64,000 nt of DNA from NCBI RefSeq assembly GCF_003952465.1, contig NZ_CP034448.1, positions 7,045,001 to 7,109,000 on the forward strand. The letters are read 5' to 3'. The first letter of the stretch is position 1. Every line of letters begins with the position of its first letter. Shown here in pieces: positions 1 through 8,347 of the stretch. Position numbers and translations under genes: made by a program. Source of the DNA: Mesorhizobium sp. M1B.F.Ca.ET.045.04.1.1 (GTDB lineage Bacteria > Pseudomonadota > Alphaproteobacteria > Rhizobiales > Rhizobiaceae). Under the pieces are notes generated by a model. The model was not told where the DNA came from, made no database searches, and was given only the letters and a program-made list of their open reading frames with translations.

Positions 1-202
1 CCTTGACCACCGCGTCGAGATCGAGCGACTGGAATTCCTTGGCGTAGTCGAAGTCCTCGCCCATCGGGTCCGAGAGGTTCGACTGCTGGTGGAGAACGCC
101 AAGGTCGAGCTGGTTCGGCCACCAGTCGCGGTTGGTCCGGCCGGCGGATCCATGCGCCACGGGGCATTTGCCAGCGCTGTTGTCGTCGGTTTTCACGTCC
201 AT
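1..202 (-). CDS. katG: Catalase-peroxidase KatG, N-terminal fragment
   Basis: Only the first 67 codons lie in the window and the gene runs off the left edge. The translation starts MDVKTDDNSAGKCPVAHG and continues with NRDWWPNQLDLGVLHQ and SDPMGEDFDYAKEFQ, the well-conserved N-terminus of bifunctional haem catalase-peroxidases, which detoxify hydrogen peroxide in the cytoplasm. Active-site residues are outside the window. It is transcribed away from the oxyR-type regulator 140 bp to the right, the classic katG/oxyR divergent arrangement, which implies peroxide-induced control by OxyR. Confidence 0.93.
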   Translation of the reverse strand, partial: MDVKTDDNSAGKCPVAHGSAGRTNRDWWPNQLDLGVLHQQSNLSDPMGEDFDYAKEFQSLDLDAVVK

Positions 203-342
203 CTTACTCTCCGATTTTGCCGAGTTTTGAATTGAGTTTCCGGGGCGGCCAGCGGCCGCGCCAACCTGGAACGATTCCAGACTAGGGCGGCTTGCCGATA
301 AAGACAAATTGCCTTTCCTGTTTTTTCCGATAGGATTTCCTT
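203..342. promoter_or_regulatory. Divergent katG/oxyR promoter region
   Basis: This 140-bp gap separates the divergent katG and oxyR starts and must hold both promoters and, by analogy with other rhizobia, the OxyR site. An AGGA about 7 bases before the oxyR ATG is a good ribosome site. I could not pick out an unambiguous OxyR tetranucleotide pattern by eye, so the operator itself is inferred. Confidence 0.5.
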
Positions 343-1251
343 ATGATCGGTCTCACCGTCAGGCAGATGCTTTACTTCGACGCGCTGGCGCAGGCGCTGC
401 ATTTCGGCCGCGCCGCGAAGCTCGCCGGCGTCAGCCAGCCGGCGCTTTCTGCACAGATCGCCGAAATGGAAGAGCGGCTGAACTGCCTTCTGTTCGAGCG
501 CGGCGGCAAGACCGTGCGGATGACCGACGAGGCGCTGGCGCTCCAGCCGCGCATCGAGCGCATTCTGGCCGACATACGTGACGTCGAGACGACTGCCCGG
601 CGCGGCCGTCCAGCGATGGAGGGGCGCTTCCGGCTGGGCATCATCCCGACGGTTGCGCCCTATCTCCTGCCGCGCGTCCTGCCGGAACTGAAGCGGCACT
701 TCCCGGCCCTGCAGCTCGAGCTGCGCGAGGCGGTGACCGCATCGCTGGTCGAGGACAATGTCTCGGGCAAGCTCGACGCTTTCATCGCCGCCTTGCCGCT
801 CGACCATCCGGGGCTCGTCACAGAGGAGCTTTTCCCGGACCGCTTCTTCCTCGCGGTGCCCGCCGGCGATCCGGCTTTCGCCTCGCCGCCTGTGCCGCCG
901 GAAAGTCCGGCGCTGGAGCGGCTGATGCTGCTCGAAGAAGGCCATTGCCTGCGCGAGCAGGCTTTGGCCGTCTGCGGCAATGTGCGGCCGGTGGCCATGG
1001 CAAGCTATGGCGCGACCAGCCTGACCACGCTTCTGCAGATGGTGGCGCATGGGCTGGGCGTCACGCTGGTGCCGGAGATGGCGGCAAGTGCTGCCGGCGT
1101 CATGCCGGACTTGAGGATCGTGCCGTTCCAGGAACCGATGCCGCAGCGCATGATCTGTCTCGCCTGGCGGAAGAACAAGGTGCGCCAGGACGAATGCGTG
1201 GAACTGGCGAAGATCATCCGCGGGCTGGATCAGGCAGTGCTGGCGGCGTGA
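343..1251 (+). CDS. oxyR: Hydrogen peroxide-sensing LysR regulator OxyR
   Basis: A 302-aa LysR-family activator. The winged helix-turn-helix occupies about residues 5-62 (LHFGRAAKLAGVSQPALSAQ) and the rest is the effector domain. The motif GHCLREQALAVC places Cys202 and Cys211 nine residues apart, matching the redox-active Cys199/Cys208 pair of Escherichia coli OxyR that forms the peroxide-induced disulfide. Together with divergent katG this makes OxyR a firm call rather than a generic LysR protein. The ATG at 343 has an AGGA ribosome site and is the only sensible start. Confidence 0.93.
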   Translation: MIGLTVRQMLYFDALAQALHFGRAAKLAGVSQPALSAQIAEMEERLNCLLFERGGKTVRMTDEALALQPRIERILADIRDVETTARRGRPAMEGRFRLGIIPTVAPYLLPRVLPELKRHFPALQLELREAVTASLVEDNVSGKLDAFIAALPLDHPGLVTEELFPDRFFLAVPAGDPAFASPPVPPESPALERLMLLEEGHCLREQALAVCGNVRPVAMASYGATSLTTLLQMVAHGLGVTLVPEMAASAAGVMPDLRIVPFQEPMPQRMICLAWRKNKVRQDECVELAKIIRGLDQAVLAA

Positions 1252-1353
1252 GGCGCCGGGCGAAGCCGGTTCTTCAGCGAGACGATGTGGCCCCGGTGCA
1301 AGCCTCAACCGGTTGAACCCGGAACCGTCCGCTCTCTCTCTGCATTTCGATGG

Positions 1354-2178
1354 ATGGTGAGCAAGCCTATTTTCAACAATGCTGCGAGCGGGTTACCGGC
1401 AGGCTGGACGATCAAGCTTGGCGATTCCCCCGTCATTGGCACGGCGATCCACAGCGGCTCGGACGTTGGGCGCGCTTGCCAATCGCTCATGTGCATCCCC
1501 GACCCTGATCGGCTGCGGGAGGAGGATCCCTTCACCGAGCACTTCATCGCCGATTTCCCAACCCAGATCATCGTTCATCGATCGCGCTTTCAGGTCGATC
1601 TGAACCGCGCGCGCGAGGCTGCGGTCTATCGGTCGCCGGACCAGTCCTGGGGCCTGCACGTATGGCGAGAGCCACCGGCCGAGGACATTGTGGACGAGTC
1701 TCTCGCCTTTCACGACGCGTTCTACGGCGAGCTCAGGCGTGTCCTTGCCGATGTCGAGGGACGTTACGGCAGGTTCGTCCTTGTCGACGTCCACAGCTAC
1801 AACCACCGCCGTGCGGGGCCGAAAGCAGCGCCTGCTTCGCAAGGTGGCGCGCCTGATATCAATATCGGCACGTTCTCGATGGACCGCGCGCGCTGGACTC
1901 AGGTCGTCGACGCCTTCACGGAGGCGCTGCGCGGCCAGGATTTCAACGGCGAGCCGATCGATGTGCGCGAGAATGTGTCATTCCAGGGCAAGGGCGAGCA
2001 GACCCGTTTCGTCCATGCCAATTTCCCCGAGACCGGGTGTGCCATAGCGGTCGAGTTCAAGAAGATCTTCATGGACGAATGGAGCGGCGAACCCGACTGG
2101 GCAGCGATCGAACGGCTGCGTGCCATGCTTGGGTCCACGGTGCCAGTTCTCGAGGCTGCGTTGCGGGGCATGACATGA
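1354..2178 (+). CDS. N-formylglutamate amidohydrolase family protein
   Basis: Member of the N-formylglutamate amidohydrolase (HutG/FGase) family of zinc-dependent amidases related to M14-type carboxypeptidases. Visible marks are the HSGSDVG-like entry, DLNRAREAAVY, VDVHSYNHRR and the PDINIGT segment. I start it at the ATG at 1354 (MVSKPIF, 274 aa), because the upstream in-frame extension looks like non-coding sequence. The stop overlaps the next gene's ATG (ATGA), so it is translationally coupled to a QEGLA-motif peptidase and then an ATP-grasp ligase. There is no hut gene nearby, so histidine degradation is unlikely. A peptide or amino-acid conjugate is a better guess for the substrate. Confidence 0.85.
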   Translation: MVSKPIFNNAASGLPAGWTIKLGDSPVIGTAIHSGSDVGRACQSLMCIPDPDRLREEDPFTEHFIADFPTQIIVHRSRFQVDLNRAREAAVYRSPDQSWGLHVWREPPAEDIVDESLAFHDAFYGELRRVLADVEGRYGRFVLVDVHSYNHRRAGPKAAPASQGGAPDINIGTFSMDRARWTQVVDAFTEALRGQDFNGEPIDVRENVSFQGKGEQTRFVHANFPETGCAIAVEFKKIFMDEWSGEPDWAAIERLRAMLGSTVPVLEAALRGMT

Positions 2179-4043
2179 AGCCAAAGCTCATTGAGGCTAT
2201 GTCTCCGTTGGCCAAGATCGAAGCGGACCTGGACGCGCTTTTCCAAGAGGGCAAGCCAATCCGCCGCGAGTTCGGCGACGGCAACCGCTTGCACATCGAT
2301 CGGCCGCTGCCGTTTCTCTGCGTCCATGTCGGATCGCAGCAGGATACGGCGTTCCAGATTGTTTCCGCCAACGCGTCCTATCTGATCGCTGCCGATAGCG
2401 ACCTCGCCGGCGAGGTCGCGCGGCTGGTGGCGCGAAGGATGCGCGATCATTGCGGCGCATTCCTCGTGCTCGACATCGGCGAGTTGGCCGAAGACCGGTT
2501 TCTGACGGAGGACATACCGTTCCTGCCGCCTTTCGAGATTGCATTGGCTAGCGGCGATACCGCGGCGGAGAAGGCGGCGCTCAAGCGCTTTGCCACTGCG
2601 GCGTCCGGACGCGAAGCGAAATACCGCACGCCGCGCGTGGACGAATTCGTTCCCACGACACGCGCCGAAGCGCGGCTCTCGGATCATCTCGACGATGTAG
2701 CGGGCCTGACGGTACGCTTCGCGCCGATCTACAGGGTGCCTGGCAGCGAGCGCATCTATCCTGAACTGCGCGATCTTGTCGTCGCCAACATGGTGGATTC
2801 CGCGCTCCAGGCGGTCAGTGCCTTTCTGAAGGCATCAAAGCTGGAACCGCCGGCAACCCATCGTTCGCTGGGGCGGCGCGCCTACATCGACGCTGTCGTG
2901 CGCGCCGACCGGGCACTCGACAGCGTCGCGTCGACATTCGATTTTCTGCTTGCCGTTACACCGATCAACGCCGAACCCGCCTGGCTGGAATTCCAGGCAG
3001 GCGGCTTCGAGCATGTCCCAGCACTGCTCTACAGGCCGCTCGAATTCGAGGTCGCCGCGCAGAAGCGGAAGCTCTATTCGGTCTCGCTCGATCATCTGGA
3101 AGATCCGCTGCTGACCACGCTGTTCTCGCAAAAACAGCAGGAACTCGATCTGCAGCTGTCGATGCTCGCGGCACGCGAGACGCCCCGCTTCGTCGAGCTC
3201 GGACGAGCACTCTATGGCGGCGTCGAGCCGAGTCTGGCGACGCGAGCACGCGCCATTGTCGAAAAGGCGCCTGGCGCTGCGTCGGCGGCGAGGCAGAAGG
3301 GATTGGGCGCCGACGCTATCGCCGCAGCCGCGCGAGACATGATCGCCGGATATCGTGCCGCCTATTCCGATTTCGATGCTTCCGTGGAGATCCGCGGCGA
3401 CCTGCCGGCCGGCCTCCTCGTCTCTCGGAACCAGTTGCTGGTTTCGCGCGATACCAACCTTCCACCGGAGCGTCTGACCGCGCTGCTCAGTCACGAGATC
3501 GGTGTCCACCTGGTGACCTATTTCAACGGCGATGCGCAGGGGCTTGCCATCTTCCGCAACGGGCTCGCCGGCTACGAGGGCATGCAGGAGGGACTGGCCG
3601 TGCTGGCGGAATATCTGGTCGGCGGCATGACCGCGGCGCGGCTGCGGCTGATCGCGGCCAGGGTCCTTGCGTGTCAGGCGATGCTCGACGGCGCGACATT
3701 CGAGGAAACTTTCCGCATTTTCCATAAGGATTTCGGTCTTGATGATCGCAGCGCCTTCAACGTCGTTCTGCGTGTCTTTCGCGGTGGTGGCCTGGCAAAA
3801 GACGCCATCTATCTGCGCGGCGTGGTGCAGGTCCTCGATCACCTGAGAGGCGGCGGCAGCCTTACACCGTTTTGGATCGGCAAGATCTCCGCCGCGCATT
3901 TCGGCGCAATCCAGGAACTCAATGCGCGCGGCTTGCTGCGCGCGCCGCGCCTCGAACCTGCATTCCTTTCTTCCGACGCGGCGCGTCCGCGGCTCAAGAA
4001 GGCGATGGCGGGAATCGATCCGATCGATATGGTTGAGACTTGA
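2175..4043 (+). CDS. QEGLA-motif (DUF1704) zinc metallopeptidase-like protein
   Basis: A 622-aa protein of the family often labelled 'flavohemoglobin expression-modulating QEGLA motif protein' (DUF1704, related to eukaryotic MATCAP tyrosine carboxypeptidases). An HExxH zinc motif (HEIGVHLVTYFNG) sits near residues 440-445 and the family signature MQEGLAVLAEYL near 470-481, the likely third zinc-ligand region. Start at the ATG at 2175, overlapping the preceding stop. It lies between an FGase-like amidase and an ATP-grasp ligase, which suggests it removes a residue that the ligase adds. The substrate is unknown, and the flavohemoglobin name should not be taken as function. Confidence 0.85.
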   Translation: MKPKLIEAMSPLAKIEADLDALFQEGKPIRREFGDGNRLHIDRPLPFLCVHVGSQQDTAFQIVSANASYLIAADSDLAGEVARLVARRMRDHCGAFLVLDIGELAEDRFLTEDIPFLPPFEIALASGDTAAEKAALKRFATAASGREAKYRTPRVDEFVPTTRAEARLSDHLDDVAGLTVRFAPIYRVPGSERIYPELRDLVVANMVDSALQAVSAFLKASKLEPPATHRSLGRRAYIDAVVRADRALDSVASTFDFLLAVTPINAEPAWLEFQAGGFEHVPALLYRPLEFEVAAQKRKLYSVSLDHLEDPLLTTLFSQKQQELDLQLSMLAARETPRFVELGRALYGGVEPSLATRARAIVEKAPGAASAARQKGLGADAIAAAARDMIAGYRAAYSDFDASVEIRGDLPAGLLVSRNQLLVSRDTNLPPERLTALLSHEIGVHLVTYFNGDAQGLAIFRNGLAGYEGMQEGLAVLAEYLVGGMTAARLRLIAARVLACQAMLDGATFEETFRIFHKDFGLDDRSAFNVVLRVFRGGGLAKDAIYLRGVVQVLDHLRGGGSLTPFWIGKISAAHFGAIQELNARGLLRAPRLEPAFLSSDAARPRLKKAMAGIDPIDMVET

Positions 4044-4056
4044 GGGAGCATCCCCG

Positions 4057-5103
4057 ATGCGCATTGCGTTCTTCGTCAATTCGATCGAGAGCGAGACGCC
4101 AGGCTACACGACGACAACGCTGGCGCTGGCTGCAGTCCAGCGCGGACATTCGGTTGTCTATGTCGAACCCGGCGACTTCATACTGCGTCCGGATGACAGC
4201 CTGGCTGTCAGCGTCGCAGTCTTGCCGGACGCTTCCTACAAGACGCCCGACAAGCTGCATGCTGCCCTGAAGGATGCCGCGAAGCAGAAGAAGACCTTCG
4301 CGATAAGCGATATCGACATTCTGTTTCTGCGCAACGACCCGTCGCTCGACGCCACCGATCGACCATGGGCCGCCAACGCAGGCATCATGTTCGGGCGGCT
4401 CGCAGCGGAACAGGGCGTCATCGTCGTCAACGATCCGGATGGGCTGGCACAGGCACAGAGCAAGCTCTACCTGCAGACTTTTCCCGAAGCGGTTCGGCCG
4501 GCGACCCTTATATCGCGCAGCATTGCCGAGATCCGCGCATTCATCGACAAACACTCGAAGGGCTGCATCGTCAAACCACTGCAAGGGTCGGGTGGCAAGA
4601 ACGTCTTTCATATTGCGACGCCTACCGATTCCAACCTCAACCAGATTTTCGAGGCGGCCAGCGGTGACGGCTATCTCATCGCGCAGGCCTACATTCCGGA
4701 GGCCAAGGCTGGTGACGTGCGTCTTTTCCTGATGAACGGCCTGCCGCTGCTGCGCGACGGCAGCTACGCCGCCTTTCGCCGCGTCCCAGCCAAGGGCGAC
4801 GTCCGCTCCAACGTCCACGCCGCCGGAACCGCCCGCAAGGTCAAGGTAACTGACACGATTTTGCGCATTGCCGAGATGGTACGCCCCAAACTGGTCAGCG
4901 ACGGCATGTTTCTGGTTGGGCTCGACATCGTCGGCGACAAACTTCTGGAGATCAATGTCTTCACGCCAGGCGGACTGGCGCGGCTCGCGGAGATGTACAA
5001 GACCGACTTTGCCGCACGTGTCATCGTCGCGCTGGAGGAGAAGGCGACGCTGCGCCGAGCCTATGGAAAGACCATGCCGAATTCGCGGCTGGCGACGCTT
5101 TGA
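4057..5103 (+). CDS. Glutathione synthetase-like ATP-grasp ligase
   Basis: A 348-aa ATP-grasp protein resembling bacterial glutathione synthetase. The N-terminal domain begins MRIAFFVNSIESE; the ATP-grasp core includes GCIVKPLQGSGGKNVF (around residue 170), AGDVRLFLMNG, and the metal/ATP site LLEINVFTPGGL near residues 295-306, which parallels the EINV(T/F)SP motif of GshB. Its ATG lies 13 bases past the previous stop, so it closes a three-gene operon. It probably forms an amide between a carboxylate and an amino acid. It might be a second gshB, but its partners (two hydrolases) argue for a dedicated conjugation system. Confidence 0.85.
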   Translation: MRIAFFVNSIESETPGYTTTTLALAAVQRGHSVVYVEPGDFILRPDDSLAVSVAVLPDASYKTPDKLHAALKDAAKQKKTFAISDIDILFLRNDPSLDATDRPWAANAGIMFGRLAAEQGVIVVNDPDGLAQAQSKLYLQTFPEAVRPATLISRSIAEIRAFIDKHSKGCIVKPLQGSGGKNVFHIATPTDSNLNQIFEAASGDGYLIAQAYIPEAKAGDVRLFLMNGLPLLRDGSYAAFRRVPAKGDVRSNVHAAGTARKVKVTDTILRIAEMVRPKLVSDGMFLVGLDIVGDKLLEINVFTPGGLARLAEMYKTDFAARVIVALEEKATLRRAYGKTMPNSRLATL

Positions 5104-5186
5104 GGAACGCAGACAAGTCGGATAGCGACTTCCTGCCGGTCGCCGTCCCTGCGTCCGATTGCCAAAATCAGCTCGCGCCAAGGCTT

Positions 5187-6290
5187 TCACGGCACAAATA
5201 TCAGAAATACGTAGGTAAAAAACACCACGATATGAACCATGCCCGTCAGGAACGTGGTTCTTTCGGTGCTAAAGCTGACGCTGCATATGAAAAGCGCCAA
5301 AGTCAAAAGCACCGCGTCTGCCGCCGGAAGCCCCAAGGTTAATCCTCTGCCCGTCAGCAGGCTGGCGGCCGCGACCGCCGGTATCGTCAAACCGATCGTG
5401 GCGCAAGCCGAACCCATCGCAACGTTCAAGCCGCGCTGCAGCTCATTGTTGAGCGAAGCGCGAACCGCCGAAATGGCCTCCGGCATCAAGACCAGGCCCG
5501 CGATCAACGCCCCCACAATGCTGTCGGCCTGGCTCACCTGGTAGGCAACGAGCGTATCCTCGACACTTGCGGCGACCTGCTCGGCGAGCATGACGATTCC
5601 AATCAGCCCGCTTAACAGCAGCAGGACGCTGACGGAAATGCTTTCGTGGGAAGCGATTCGCATCGAAACGTCGTGCACCTCTCCCTGGACGAAGTCCTCC
5701 CGGTGGCGGACCGTCTGGGCGAATACGAAACTTGCATAGAGCAGCACGGAAAGGACGCTGACAAACCCAAGCTGAGCTGCCGAAAACGTGCCGGGATCCG
5801 TGGCTCGAGTGTAGGTCGGCAGAATAAGCGTCATGACGGTCAGCGCGATCAGGACCGCAAGATACGCGCTGGTCCCTTGCCGAAGGATCGCCTGCTTGCG
5901 GTGAAGCCAGCCGCCAAGCGTGAGACACATGCCGACAACGCCGGTGGAGGTAATCATCACCGTCGAGAAAACGGACTCACGCGCCAGCGTCGGGTTGTTC
6001 GTTCCATGCAGCATCATGGACACGATGATCGACACTTCGATCGCCGTCACGGCGAAGGTCAGCACCAATGTTCCGTACGGCTCTCCCACCCGCCGGGCCA
6101 CGGCCTCGGCGTGGTCGAGCACCACGAAAATGGTGGTGAACATGATCGCGCTCGAAAGTGCTCCAACAACAATCCTGACGTTCAGCGAACCTTCATCCAC
6201 CGAAAGGCCGCTGGCCCTGACCGCGACAGCCATCACCAGGGCGGCCAACGGCATCGTGTAGGAAATCACCGACCGTCCGAATCCAGCCAT
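5187..6290 (-). CDS. chaA: ChaA-type Ca2+/Na+:H+ antiporter (y4hA-like)
   Basis: A 367-aa integral membrane protein with about eleven hydrophobic segments. It has the internal duplication of the CaCA family: an acidic pair in LTFAVTAIEVSIIVSMML in the first half and GLVLMPEAISAVRASLNN in the second, the two ion-binding alpha repeats. A hydrophilic loop (HREDFVQGEVHDVSMR) joins the halves. The best start is the ATG at 6290 (MAGFGRSV); a longer form to 6341 is possible. It is convergent with the ATP-grasp operon and is probably a single-gene unit for calcium, sodium or potassium/proton exchange in the inner membrane. Confidence 0.85.
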   Translation of the reverse strand: MAGFGRSVISYTMPLAALVMAVAVRASGLSVDEGSLNVRIVVGALSSAIMFTTIFVVLDHAEAVARRVGEPYGTLVLTFAVTAIEVSIIVSMMLHGTNNPTLARESVFSTVMITSTGVVGMCLTLGGWLHRKQAILRQGTSAYLAVLIALTVMTLILPTYTRATDPGTFSAAQLGFVSVLSVLLYASFVFAQTVRHREDFVQGEVHDVSMRIASHESISVSVLLLLSGLIGIVMLAEQVAASVEDTLVAYQVSQADSIVGALIAGLVLMPEAISAVRASLNNELQRGLNVAMGSACATIGLTIPAVAAASLLTGRGLTLGLPAADAVLLTLALFICSVSFSTERTTFLTGMVHIVVFFTYVFLIFVP

Positions 6291-6451
6291 TGAAGCCCCC
6301 TGCGTTTCCGCGAATTTAGCGGAAAAGCCCAGGGGAAGCACCTCGGCCGATATCAGTGCGAAGCGGGCAAGCCCATCGCCCGGCGCTCGAGTTCTTCAAG
6401 CGATGCGGCGCCGCACTTGTGGCGGGCGATTTGGCCGGCTCACGAGCGATC

Positions 6452-7258
6452 TCAAAGAACCCGCGACAGGAACTCGCGCGTGCGCGGCGATTGTGGGTCG
6501 GCGATCATCTCGCGCGGCGCGCCGCGCTCGACGATCACGCCGCCATCCATGAAGACGAGCTGGTCGCCGATCTCGCGGGCAAAGCCGATCTCGTGGGTGA
6601 CGACGACCATGGTCATGCCGCTCTCGGCGAGATCGCGCATGACCTGCAGCACCTCGCCGACGAGCTCGGGGTCGAGCGCCGAGGTCGGCTCGTCGAAGAG
6701 CAGCACCTTAGGCTTCATCGCCATGGCGCGGGCGATCGCCACGCGCTGCTGCTGGCCGCCCGACAATTCGCGCGGATAGCGGTCGACCTTGTCGAGCAGG
6801 CCGACACGCTTGAGCAGGACCTCGGCCGCGGCCTTCGCCTGGTCGGGCGCGATGCGCCGCACCTGCGTCGGCGCCTCGATGAGGTTCTCCATCACGGTCA
6901 TGTGCGAGAACAGGTTGAAGGACTGGAACAGCATGCCGATCTCGGCGCGCCGCTGGCAGAGCAGATCGTCCTTCACCTCGTAGAGCTTGTCGTCCCGGAG
7001 GTCGTAGCCGACGAACTGGCTGTCGACGAGCAGAAGCCCGCCGGTGATCTTTTCCAGATGGTTGATGCAGCGCAGGAAGGTGCTCTTGCCGGAGCCCGAC
7101 GGGCCGATGATGCAGGCAACCGATCCTGCCGGCACATCGAGATCGATGCCCTGTAGCACTTCCAACTGGCCATAGGATTTGCGCACGCCGCGCGCGAACA
7201 CCATGGAATCGGCGGGCACACCAAAGCGGGCGCGGTTTTCGGACTTCACGTCGCTCAT
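6452..7258 (-). CDS. Polar amino-acid-type ABC transporter ATPase
   Basis: A 268-aa ABC ATPase of the GlnQ/HisP type. Walker A is GPSGSGKSTFLRC (near residue 53), the signature is LSGGQQQRVAIARAMA and Walker B is VLLFDEPTSALD, with the switch histidine in VVVTHEIGFA. It energises import through the permease encoded just upstream; the permease stop and this ATG overlap by four bases. It is the last gene of the leftward run oxygenase, binding protein, permease, ATPase. Confidence 0.92.
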   Translation of the reverse strand: MSDVKSENRARFGVPADSMVFARGVRKSYGQLEVLQGIDLDVPAGSVACIIGPSGSGKSTFLRCINHLEKITGGLLLVDSQFVGYDLRDDKLYEVKDDLLCQRRAEIGMLFQSFNLFSHMTVMENLIEAPTQVRRIAPDQAKAAAEVLLKRVGLLDKVDRYPRELSGGQQQRVAIARAMAMKPKVLLFDEPTSALDPELVGEVLQVMRDLAESGMTMVVVTHEIGFAREIGDQLVFMDGGVIVERGAPREMIADPQSPRTREFLSRVL

Positions 7259-8196
7259 CGGGCGATGCCCGCCAAGCTTACGGCATTGCGCAGCGCGCGC
7301 ATCGTCAGCGGGTCACGGCGCGTGTCGCTGCGGCCGAAATGGCGCTCGAGGAAATGCTGCCCGACCGACATGATCGAGACCACCGCGAGGTACCAGAACG
7401 CCACCACGATCAAGAGTGGGATTGTCTCGAAGGTGCGCGCATAGATGCTCTGCGCGGAATAGAACAGATCGTCGACCGCGATGAAGGTCACCAGCGACGT
7501 CATCTTGAGCAGGTTGATGGCCTCGTTGCCGGTCGGCGGCAGCACGAAACGCATGGCCTGTGGCAGCGTGATGCGCTTCAGGATCATGCGGTAGGGCATG
7601 CCGAGCGCGCTCGCCGCTTCCGCCTGGCCCGGCGGCACCGATTTGATGCCGGCGCGGATGATCTCGGCCATATAGCCCGCCTCGCAAAGCGAAAGCGCGA
7701 CGACGGCCGAGAAGAACGGCGTCATGAAATCATTGGTGCGGGCGGAGAACATCGTGCCCAGGAACGGCAAAGTCAGCGAGACCTCGCGCACCAGCAGCGA
7801 CAGGTTGAACCAGAAGATGAGCTGGATCAGCGCCGGCACGCCGCGGAAGAACCAGACATAGACGCCGGCGAAGCCGCGCAGCACCGGGCTCGGCGACACG
7901 CGCATGATGGCGATGACGGTGCCGATGACGATCGCCAGCGCCATGATCACCACGGTGAGGATCAAGGTGTTGGAAAGGCCGCGCATGATCGAGGGATGGA
8001 ACAGATAACCAGCAGCCGTGCCCCAGGCGAAGGCCGGGTTGCTGGCGAAGGCCCGCACGACGAGGAAGGCCAGCAGCAGGGCGAATGCCGTGCCGACCCA
8101 GATGCCATAGCGGCGCTGCGGCACGACGGTGAGCCGCGCCACAGCGGCGGCGGCGCCCGGCTCGACGCTCATCTCTGTCGGGTGGGCCGTGCCCAT
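7255..8196 (-). CDS. Polar amino-acid-type ABC transporter permease
   Basis: A 313-aa inner-membrane permease of the HisM/GlnP family. After a cytoplasmic N-terminus of about 35 residues it shows five or more hydrophobic segments and the EAA-type coupling loop GQAEAASALGMPYRMILKRI, which contacts the ATPase. A single permease gene implies a homodimer. The stop overlaps the ATPase start by four bases. The substrate is not evident from sequence; the neighbours (2OG oxygenase, nucleoside hydrolase) suggest something other than a plain amino acid. Confidence 0.9.
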   Translation of the reverse strand: MGTAHPTEMSVEPGAAAAVARLTVVPQRRYGIWVGTAFALLLAFLVVRAFASNPAFAWGTAAGYLFHPSIMRGLSNTLILTVVIMALAIVIGTVIAIMRVSPSPVLRGFAGVYVWFFRGVPALIQLIFWFNLSLLVREVSLTLPFLGTMFSARTNDFMTPFFSAVVALSLCEAGYMAEIIRAGIKSVPPGQAEAASALGMPYRMILKRITLPQAMRFVLPPTGNEAINLLKMTSLVTFIAVDDLFYSAQSIYARTFETIPLLIVVAFWYLAVVSIMSVGQHFLERHFGRSDTRRDPLTMRALRNAVSLAGIAR

Positions 8197-8303
8197 CGCT
8201 CATCTCCTGATACCAACCGGCGCCTGGTACAGGACCGGGCGCCGGATCTCCGCTCACCACGCCGCAAGCCCAACGGGCATGCAGGCGCGCCTGCTAATTC
8301 TGC

Positions 8304-8341
8304 GCATGATCCTTCCCGAAAATCGATTCCGATTTCGGGTC
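8304..8341. repeat. Short palindromic repeat with CCGAAAATCG stem
   Basis: A hairpin-forming block (ATGATCC, then CCGAAAATCG facing CGATTTCGG) just past the binding-protein stop. A close copy lies at 39477-39518 and a diverged one at 36308-36357. All sit between genes, as expected for a dispersed rhizobial intergenic repeat. Confidence 0.6.
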
Positions 8342-8347
8342 GGTGCC

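Noticed and set aside
193..1308. 371-codon frame opposite oxyR
   Set aside because: A shadow frame of GC-rich coding DNA. The plus-strand OxyR translation is unambiguous with both redox cysteines.
2037..2174. N-terminal extension of the QEGLA protein
   Set aside because: The extra 46 residues lie wholly inside the amidohydrolase gene; the ATG at 2175 overlapping its stop is the natural start.
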